From an uncultured bacterium (lineage in GTDB: Bacteria > Verrucomicrobiota > Lentisphaeria > Oligosphaerales > Oligosphaeraceae), in the NCBI GenBank assembly GCA_902783355.1, contig CACZQQ010000149.1, positions 1 to 10,384 on the forward strand: 10,384 nt of DNA, written 5' to 3'. Each line of letters starts with the position of its first letter. Position 1 is the first letter of the stretch. A model generated the notes under the pieces. It made no database searches. It was not told the origin of the DNA and saw only the letters and a program-made list of their open reading frames with translations. The position numbers and the translations under genes were made by a program. Positions 1 through 5,144 of the stretch are shown piece by piece.

Positions 1-135
1 GGCGCCGCGGCGGCTGGCCCGCTCGGAACGGCTGGAGCGGCTCGAGCGGCTCGAACGGCCGCTTCCGGCCCCCATCATGGCCTCGTCGGCGCCGGCGCGG
101 CTGCTGCGGCGGCTGGTCCGTTCGGAGCGGCCCGT
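1..135 (-). repeat. Arg/Ser low-complexity coding repeat in the PilO-like gene
   Basis: Codons 274-318 of the PilO-like gene encode a tail dominated by Arg, Ser, Ala and Gly. It includes three successive RSS units (residues 300-308) made from near-identical AGCCGCTC-type DNA repeats. The repeat continues to the window edge, so its full length is unknown. A basic serine-rich tail is not part of the usual PilO fold. Confidence 0.7.
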
Positions 136-954
136 CATGGCGCCCTCGCCGCCGGCGCGGCCGCCGCCGCGCTTCGCCTGGCGGGCGTCAACCCGCTCCA
201 GCAGGACGTTGTTGTACTCTTCGGCGGGGGAGTCCTCCGAGATGGCGGTGAACTGCATGTTGCGCACGAAGAAGAGCATGGAGGGGTCCTTGATGAGGTT
301 GTTGACCAGCTTCTGGAGGGTCGCCGCGTCCCCCTGCACCTTCAGCACGATGGGGGTCACGGTGTATTCGCCCGCGTCCTCGGTGGCCAGCTGGCGGGGG
401 AAGTCCAGGTCGTCGACGACCTTGACGCCGGCGTCGACGATGTGCCGCACCATCTTCTCATAGACCATCAGCTGGCGGAAGACCGCCTGGAAGTCCTCCT
501 TCATGATGGGCTTGTCCTGGTTGGCCAGGTCGACGAAGGGGCCGCCGACGGAATCCTCGAACCAGCTGACCCCGTTCTGGTCGATGACGAACTCCGTCAG
601 CTCGTCCACCTTGTCGGCCAGCCAGTCCTGCGCCTCGCTGGAGGTGTTCGGCAGCTGGGGGATGAAGGAGTAGTTGTCGATCAGCTGGCGCTGGATGTCC
701 GTGTAGTGGCCGACGGCGACATCCTTGTTGTAGCGTGCGATCTCGGCGTTCTCAAGCCGTCCGTCCGTCCCCAGGATCTTCCACCCTTCGCCGTTGACCT
801 GCTTGAACCAGTTCTCCGTGCTGGCGAGACTGGTCTCCGCGGCGTTGAGCCGCTTGCGGTCCTTGAAGACGATGCGGTAGGTCAGCATGACGACGACCAC
901 CAGGAAGATCAGCCCGCACAGCAGCAGTCCCAGATTTTTCTTGATGAAAAACAT
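1..954 (-). CDS. PilO / Amuc_1100-like type IV pilus assembly protein, partial (3' end off the window)
   Basis: The reading frame from ATG at 954 stays open for 318 codons to base 1 with no stop, so the C-terminus is missing. Residues 1-8 are short and basic (MFFIKKNL), followed by one membrane helix at about 9-28, then a helical stretch (35-125) and an alpha/beta segment (195-237) that includes DPSMLFFVRNMQF. This is the bitopic PilO layout: short cytoplasmic end, one membrane pass, coiled coil and a periplasmic ferredoxin-like fold. The last strand-helix-strand resembles Akkermansia Amuc_1100, an outward-facing pilus-cluster protein. After residue 258 it becomes Arg/Ser/Gly-rich. It lies 48 bases after the PilM-PilN stop, in the same direction, with only a weak ribosome site (AGAAAGA). 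By family it should pair with PilN in the inner-membrane alignment complex. Family membership is inferred from layout and local resemblance and is not a strong sequence match. Confidence 0.72.
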   Translation of the reverse strand, partial: MFFIKKNLGLLLCGLIFLVVVVMLTYRIVFKDRKRLNAAETSLASTENWFKQVNGEGWKILGTDGRLENAEIARYNKDVAVGHYTDIQRQLIDNYSFIPQLPNTSSEAQDWLADKVDELTEFVIDQNGVSWFEDSVGGPFVDLANQDKPIMKEDFQAVFRQLMVYEKMVRHIVDAGVKVVDDLDFPRQLATEDAGEYTVTPIVLKVQGDAATLQKLVNNLIKDPSMLFFVRNMQFTAISEDSPAEEYNNVLLERVDARQAKRGGGRAGGEGAMTGRSERTSRRSSRAGADEAMMGAGSGRSSRSSRSSRSERASRRGA

Positions 955-1002
955 ACAGCAGTCTTTCTATGTGAGGTGTTTGTGAATCCGCTTGCAGGGC
1001 AC

Positions 1003-3102
1003 CTACATGCCGAGCATTCCGCCGCCCATGCCGCCGCCGCCCATGCCGCCGGGCCCCATCATGCCGCCGCCGCCGTTGCCGTTGGCCGCTCCGGCCTTGT
1101 CCCATTCGTAGGCGGTGGGCTCCACGTTCAGCTTGACCTGGATCTCGAAGTCGGCGCCGTTGGAGATGTAGTCGTTCTTGCTGCGGCTCAGGAGGCCCGT
1201 CGTCAGCGGATCGTCCCCGAAGAGCGAGGACTTGCCCAGGTTGCGGACGAAGAGGTTCTCGCCGGACTGGTCCTGTCGGAGGGCGCGGCGCGGCGCCTCG
1301 AACTCGTCGCCCTCCCCGCTCTCGTCGCCCTCCTCGGCGTTTTCATCCCCCTCGTTTTCGGAGGCAGATTCAACTCCCGGCACTTCAAAGGGATAGGACG
1401 GTTCAGGCGGCAGGATGGGGTCCTCGCCCAGGGTTTCGCCCGGCAGCTTGACCACATGCGCGCGGATCAGCAGGCCGGCGATGGGAACCGGCTCCAGGCC
1501 GCCTACGCCGCCCATGCCATCCATGCCGTCCATGCCCATGCCCATGCCGTCGCCGCTCATGCCCATGTCGCTCATGCCGAAATCGCCGCCCATCATGGAG
1601 TCGCCGGCGCCGGAGGTGTCCTCGACGATGCTTTCCGCAGTGATTTCAGGGACCTCGCGCATGATGGGCTCGATGGCGTCGATCCAGACGTTGTCGGGCT
1701 TGGCGCGGTAGACCTCCTCGATGATCATGGGCCACATCGCACGCGTGCCCAGGAAGGTCTTGATGGACTTGATCTTGTCGATGGCGTCGTCGGCCTCCCC
1801 GATCGCGGACTTGATGCTGTCATAGTTCTTCTCGTACTTGGCGCGCTGTTCGGCGACGAAGGCGGCGCGCTTCTCGGCCTGCGTGGCGGCGGAGGAGATG
1901 CCGTTGGAGACGACGAAGAGCATGCAGGCGAGGCACGCCATGGCGGCCACGAAATAGGGCTTCTTGGCGGCCATGGCCTGCTGGCGGCGGATGGTGCGCG
2001 GCAGCAGGTTGATTTCAATGTTGCAGTGGCGCGTGTAGCGGAAGCCCAGGCCGACCGTCTCGCTCAGGGTGTGGGCGACCTCGCTGAGCTTCTGCCTGTC
2101 CACGTTCCCGCCCAGGACGACGGCGCCGAAGGGGTTGAAGTACTCCACCGGCAGGCCGAACTTCTCGTTGAAGAAGACGTCGCAGTAGGTCAGGATGGCG
2201 CTGCCGCCGGTCAGGTATATCTTGGCGGGCGTGTTCCCGTGCATCTGCGTGCGGTAGATGTTGATGGAGCGGGAGATCTCGCCATGGAGGCGGCTCATGA
2301 CGTTGCGGATGATCTTGGAGACCGCGCTGGCGGTCTCGGACACGGGGTCGGCGTAGGCGCCGCCCAGGCCGACGAAGCCGTGGTGCCGCTTGAGCTCCTC
2401 CGCCTCCGGCAGCCCGATGCCGAACTCCTTGGCGATCTGCTGCGTGATCGAATGGCCCGCAATGGGAATCGTACGCGCGAAGAAGCGCTCGCCCTCGATG
2501 AAGATGAGGTTGGTGGTGCGGCCGCCGACGGAGACCAGAAGCGCGCATTCGCCCTGCTGGCCCAGGCCGTTGAAGACGGCGGCGTTGTAGCAGGCCACGG
2601 GCGCCACGTCCATCATCACGGGCTCGAGCCCCACCGCGCGGATGGCCTGCGCGTACTGCTCCAGCACGTCGTTCTTGACCACCACCGACATCATGGAGGC
2701 CGTGCGGCTGGCGCGCTCCTCCTCGCTGCTGGCGATCAGCTGGTAGTCCAGCGTGATCTCGTCCAGGGCGAAGGGGATGTTGCGCTTGGCCTCGAACTCC
2801 ACCAGCTGCCGCAGCTGCTTCTTGTCGGAGGAGACGGTGCTGATCTTGCCGAAGCGCAGCAGCGAGGTCTGGCCGGAGACGGAGACCAGCGCCTTCTTGG
2901 CGGTGACACCGCTCTCCAGCAGCAGCTGCCGAAGGACGCCCTCGCACACGGAAAGGCGCGTCTCCTCGGAGATCTCCTCCTCGTACTCCCTGTAGCCAAA
3001 CGCGGACAGCTGCGCGCGCCCGGTTCCGTCGAAGACGAACTCGCACAACTTAACGCTGGTGGCGCCAAGGTCGACTGTCAGGAATTTTTCTTTTTTAGCC
3101 AT
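1003..3102 (-). CDS. PilM-PilN fusion protein of a type IV pilus-like assembly complex
   Basis: A 699-residue protein. Residues 1-355 are an actin-like PilM/FtsA-type ATPase: phosphate-1 loop DLGATSVKLCEF (11-22), phosphate-2 loop LLVSVGGRTTNLIF (188-201), adenosine motif IYLTGGSAIL (295-304). Then comes INLLP (364-368), the peptide that begins PilN proteins and is the part gripped by PilM, followed by a membrane helix (about 383-400), a coiled-coil segment (405-450) and the PilN-type periplasmic fold (455-660). That fold is interrupted by a Met/Gly/Asp-rich insert (498-536) and an acidic stretch (577-606). The tail (671-699) is Gly/Met-rich. Separate PilM and PilN are typically about 350 and 180-200 residues, so this is a fusion with additions. 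ATG at 3102 is chosen because MAKKEKFLTVDLGA fits PilM N-termini; no good ribosome site precedes it. The PilO-like gene follows at once, matching the usual pilM-pilN-pilO order. Confidence 0.88.
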   Translation of the reverse strand: MAKKEKFLTVDLGATSVKLCEFVFDGTGRAQLSAFGYREYEEEISEETRLSVCEGVLRQLLLESGVTAKKALVSVSGQTSLLRFGKISTVSSDKKQLRQLVEFEAKRNIPFALDEITLDYQLIASSEEERASRTASMMSVVVKNDVLEQYAQAIRAVGLEPVMMDVAPVACYNAAVFNGLGQQGECALLVSVGGRTTNLIFIEGERFFARTIPIAGHSITQQIAKEFGIGLPEAEELKRHHGFVGLGGAYADPVSETASAVSKIIRNVMSRLHGEISRSINIYRTQMHGNTPAKIYLTGGSAILTYCDVFFNEKFGLPVEYFNPFGAVVLGGNVDRQKLSEVAHTLSETVGLGFRYTRHCNIEINLLPRTIRRQQAMAAKKPYFVAAMACLACMLFVVSNGISSAATQAEKRAAFVAEQRAKYEKNYDSIKSAIGEADDAIDKIKSIKTFLGTRAMWPMIIEEVYRAKPDNVWIDAIEPIMREVPEITAESIVEDTSGAGDSMMGGDFGMSDMGMSGDGMGMGMDGMDGMGGVGGLEPVPIAGLLIRAHVVKLPGETLGEDPILPPEPSYPFEVPGVESASENEGDENAEEGDESGEGDEFEAPRRALRQDQSGENLFVRNLGKSSLFGDDPLTTGLLSRSKNDYISNGADFEIQVKLNVEPTAYEWDKAGAANGNGGGGMMGPGGMGGGGMGGGMLGM
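1006..1092 (-). repeat. Gly/Met-rich C-terminal coding repeat of the PilM-PilN fusion
   Basis: The last 29 codons (residues 671-699) are almost only Gly and Met, encoded by repeated GGCGGCATG-type units (seen on the plus strand as ATGCCGCCG). Such tracts are prone to slippage, so tail length may vary between strains. Confidence 0.75.
1495..1611 (-). repeat. Met/Gly/Asp-rich internal coding repeat of the PilM-PilN fusion
   Basis: Residues 498-536 consist mainly of Met, Gly, Asp and Ser (for example GMGMGMDGMDGMGG), encoded by tandem GGCATG/GACGGCATG units. The block sits between two segments that together look like the PilN periplasmic fold (ending near EPIM at 478-481 and resuming near VPIAGLLIRA at 539-548), so it reads as an insertion in a loop. 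Confidence 0.75.
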
Positions 3103-3201
3103 AGCCGAGAATCAATGGGAGACCGGTGGAAAGGGGGGCGCGAAAGGGCCCCGGCGCCCGAAAAAAAAGAGACGGCGGGACACGGCAAATGTACGCCATA
3201 G

Positions 3202-3218
3202 CGCATTACAATAATGCG
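3202..3218. promoter_or_regulatory. Palindrome overlapping the candidate -10 of the pilM-pilN operon
   Basis: CGCATTA-CAA-TAATGCG is a perfect 7-bp inverted repeat with a 3-base centre. It covers the candidate -10 hexamer of the minus-strand promoter and lies about 100 bases before the PilM-PilN start. The position suits a repressor site, but the regulator is unknown and a chance palindrome is possible. Confidence 0.35.
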
Positions 3219-3236
3219 TTTATGGCCGCAAATCAA
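3208..3236 (-). promoter_or_regulatory. Candidate sigma70-type promoter for the pilM-pilN operon
   Basis: On the minus strand TTGATT (3236-3231) and TATTGT (3213-3208) are separated by exactly 17 bases, each matching four of six consensus positions. The segment is the AT-rich part of an otherwise GC-rich leader. The leader that would follow is about 100 bases and contains a T8 tract and a GC stem (GGGCGC at 3136-3141 with GCGCCC at 3154-3159). Confidence 0.35.
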
Positions 3237-3241
3237 ATGGG

Positions 3242-3274
3242 AAAGGCACTTTTTCGTAAAAATGTGCCTTTTTT
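3242..3274 (-). terminator. Hairpin downstream of guaB, probable terminator (possibly bidirectional)
   Basis: AAAGGCAC (3242-3249) pairs with GTGCCTTT (3264-3271). The interior TTTTT/AAAAA can extend the stem past one bulged base. It lies 26 bases after the guaB stop. The uninterrupted T run (3269-3274) is on the plus strand, so it is best formed for plus-strand transcripts; for guaB (minus) the run after the stem is only TTT then CCC. No plus-strand gene feeds it, so a guaB role is inferred from position. Confidence 0.5.
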
Positions 3275-3296
3275 GTTCAAAAAAGAGAACTTTTCG

Positions 3297-4793
3297 TCAA
3301 CCGGCGCTGTAATTGGGGGCATCCTTCTGCATGATGACGTTATGGGGATGGGCCTCGTTGAGGCCCGACGGGGAGACCCGCCAGAAGCGGACGTTCTTCT
3401 GGAGCTCCGGAATGCTCCTGGCGCCGACGTAGCCCAGGGCGAAGCGGAGGCCGCCCATGTACTGGTTGAGGACGTCGGCCACGGGGCCGCGGAAGGGGAT
3501 CATGCCCTCGATGCCCTGCGGCACCAGCTTCTCCTCGCTCAGGTCCTGGGAGACGCCGTAGCGCTCGCGGCTGCCGCGCCCGTGGCGCATGGCGTCGACG
3601 GAGCCCATGCCGCGGTAGATGACGTAGGTGCGGCCCTGGTGGAGGATGCGCTCGCCGGGGCACTCTTCGGTTCCGGCCAGGGCGGACCCCATCATGACGC
3701 ACTGGGCGCCGACCGCCAGCGCCTTCGGCACGTCGCCGGAGTGGGCTATGCCGCCGTCGGCGATGATGGGCACCGCGTCGCCGACGCCCTTCCAGGCGTT
3801 GTAGATGGCGGTCAGCTGCGGCACGCCGACGCCGGCCACCACGCGCGTGGTGCAGATGGAGCCTGGGCCGATGCCGACCTTGATGGCGTCGGCGCCGGCG
3901 TCCAGCAGGGCGCGGGCGCCTTCGACGGTGCAGACGTTGCCGGCGACCACGTCGACGTTGGCGTAGGTGGCCTTGATTTCGCGCACCGTGTCCATCACGT
4001 TCTTGGAGTGGCCGTGGGCGGAGTCGACGATGAGGGCGTCGACGCCGGCCTTGACGAGGGCGTCGATGCGGCTGAAGTCGTGGGGGCCGACGGCGGCGGC
4101 GGCGCGGAGGCGGTGCTGGGCGTCGCGGTTGAAGTTGGGCTCCATCTTCTCCAGGAGGGTGCGCACGTCGTTGAGGCTGTAGAGGCCGGCGAGGCGGCCC
4201 TCCTTGTCCACCAGCGGCAGCTTGCCCACCTTGTGCTCCAGCATGAGCTTCATGGCCTTCTCCATGCTGGTGCCGACGGGGGCGGTCACGAGCTTGGAGC
4301 TCATCACCTTGTCCACGGCCACGTCGTAGGAGGTCATGAACTTCAGGTCGCGGCTGGTGAAGATGCCGACGAGGCGTCCGTTCTCGTCCACGATGGGGAA
4401 GCCGCTGAACTTGTAGTTCTTGTTGCTCTTCTCTGTGATGATCTCGTAGACCTTCATGTCGGAGCGGAAGGTCACGGGGCGCTCGATGACGCCGTTCAGA
4501 TAGTGCTTGACCAGGGCGACCTGCTCCGCCTGCTGCTCCGGCGTCAGGTTCTTGTGGATGACGCCGATGCCGCCGAGCTTCGCCATCGCGATGGCCATGC
4601 GGCTCTCCGTCACCGTGTCCATGGCGGCGCTGATGAAGGGGGCGTTCAGGGTGATGTTCCGGCTGAAGCGGGACTGCGTAGAGGCTTCGCCTGGCAGGAA
4701 ATCGGCGTAGCAGACCTCCATCGTCACGTCGTTGAAAGTCAGCGCCTCCCGCTTGAAGGAGTCCATAAATTCGGCAATGTCTTTGTTGACCAT
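3297..4793 (-). CDS. guaB: Inosine-5'-monophosphate dehydrogenase
   Basis: This cytosolic enzyme oxidises IMP to XMP with NAD, the committed step to guanine nucleotides. ATG at 4793 gives 498 residues, typical for bacterial IMPDH. An upstream in-frame ATG at 4874 would add 27 residues with no family resemblance and lies inside a palindrome, so it is rejected. Visible signatures: N-terminal barrel segment with [17 protein letters not shown] (55-71); two CBS domains at about 103-215; NAD-site VDSAHGHS (256-263); active-site loop [13 protein letters not shown] (305-317) with catalytic Cys314; phosphate-binding IIADGGI (343-349); flap Arg411-Tyr412; and the C-terminal [10 protein letters not shown] block (446-455). 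The weak purine-rich GAGAAAG before the start is the only ribosome site seen. No guaA is adjacent, so it appears monocistronic. All catalytic residues are present and the assignment is firm. Confidence 0.97.
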   Translation of the reverse strand: MVNKDIAEFMDSFKREALTFNDVTMEVCYADFLPGEASTQSRFSRNITLNAPFISAAMDTVTESRMAIAMAKLGGIGVIHKNLTPEQQAEQVALVKHYLNGVIERPVTFRSDMKVYEIITEKSNKNYKFSGFPIVDENGRLVGIFTSRDLKFMTSYDVAVDKVMSSKLVTAPVGTSMEKAMKLMLEHKVGKLPLVDKEGRLAGLYSLNDVRTLLEKMEPNFNRDAQHRLRAAAAVGPHDFSRIDALVKAGVDALIVDSAHGHSKNVMDTVREIKATYANVDVVAGNVCTVEGARALLDAGADAIKVGIGPGSICTTRVVAGVGVPQLTAIYNAWKGVGDAVPIIADGGIAHSGDVPKALAVGAQCVMMGSALAGTEECPGERILHQGRTYVIYRGMGSVDAMRHGRGSRERYGVSQDLSEEKLVPQGIEGMIPFRGPVADVLNQYMGGLRFALGYVGARSIPELQKNVRFWRVSPSGLNEAHPHNVIMQKDAPNYSAG

Positions 4794-4848
4794 AGTTCGG
4801 CTTTCTCTGTCGGCAGATGATGGGACTGGTGGATGGTTTTGCACGACA

Positions 4849-4917
4849 CCGCGACTCGCGGGTGGCATTGCCACCGTAATATATTACCGCAATCCGGGAT
4901 TGCCCGACGCCACGGGC
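4849..4917. promoter_or_regulatory. Array of abutting palindromes upstream of guaB
   Basis: Between guaB and tRNA-Ser four symmetric elements lie almost end to end: CCGCGA-C-TCGCGG (4849-4861), GGTGGCA-T-TGCCACC (4861-4875), the perfect 12-mer GTAATATATTAC (4876-4887), and GCAATCC-G-GGATTGC (4889-4903). A further stem, GCCCG (4902-4906) with CGGGC (4913-4917), follows. The AT-rich 12-mer contains a -10-like TATATT on the minus strand, about 90 bases before the guaB start, but no clear -35 accompanies it. The one-base centres suit DNA-binding dimers better than RNA hairpins. The symmetry is seen directly; an operator role is inferred. Confidence 0.5.
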
Positions 4918-5016
4918 CGTTGCCCGCCAAAAAGGGGCGGCGCCCGCCGGCGGCCCCGCCGACGGGAATCGCCGTTATATTATGTGCGGCGACAGCCTTT
5001 ATTGTTGATATCGCGC

Positions 5017-5106
5017 GGAGAGATGGCTGAGTGGTCTAAGGCAACGGTCTTGAAAACCGCCGGCGGCGCGAGCCGCCCGTGAGTTCGAATCTCACTCTCT
5101 CCGCCA
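5017..5106 (+). tRNA. tRNA-Ser, anticodon UGA
   Basis: A complete 90-base cloverleaf. The acceptor stem GGAGAGA (5017-5023) pairs with TCTCTCC (5096-5102), followed by discriminator G and an encoded CCA (5104-5106). The anticodon loop CTTGAAA (5049-5055) carries TGA at 5051-5053, reading UCA and possibly other UCN serine codons. The long variable arm GGCGGC-GCGA-GCCGCC is the class II mark of serine tRNAs. The T arm is GTGAG-TTCGAAT-CTCAC. The anticodon stem has four good pairs plus an A-C mismatch at its outer end. AT-rich sequence upstream (TATATT 4976-4981, TATTGT 5000-5005) may hold the promoter. No strong terminator is seen in the 38 bases before the convergent hydrolase gene. Confidence 0.97.
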
Positions 5107-5144
5107 AACCTTTTCACGCAGGCGAATCCCGCGGGCAACCGCCG

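Noticed and set aside
1006..1611. Repeated ATGCCG-type units as a CRISPR or tandem repeat array.
   Set aside because: They are short codon repeats encoding Gly/Met/Asp tracts within the PilM-PilN frame, without spacers or constant repeat length.
3136..3170. GC stem GGGCGC/GCGCCC next to A8, as a terminator.
   Set aside because: On the plus strand the stem is followed by A, and on the minus strand the T8 comes before the stem, so neither direction makes an intrinsic terminator.
442..3201. A 919-codon open frame on the plus strand, antisense to the pilus genes.
   Set aside because: It is Val/His/Asp/Leu-rich with no family resemblance and exactly shadows the clearly recognisable PilM-PilN and PilO-like genes; long antisense frames are common in GC-rich DNA.
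3126..4820. A 564-codon open frame on the plus strand, antisense to guaB.
   Set aside because: Shadow of a firm IMP dehydrogenase gene; composition is artefactual and no motif is seen.
4794..4874. Upstream ATG at 4874 extending guaB by 27 residues.
   Set aside because: The extension has no IMPDH resemblance, lies in the palindrome array and would make the protein longer than usual.
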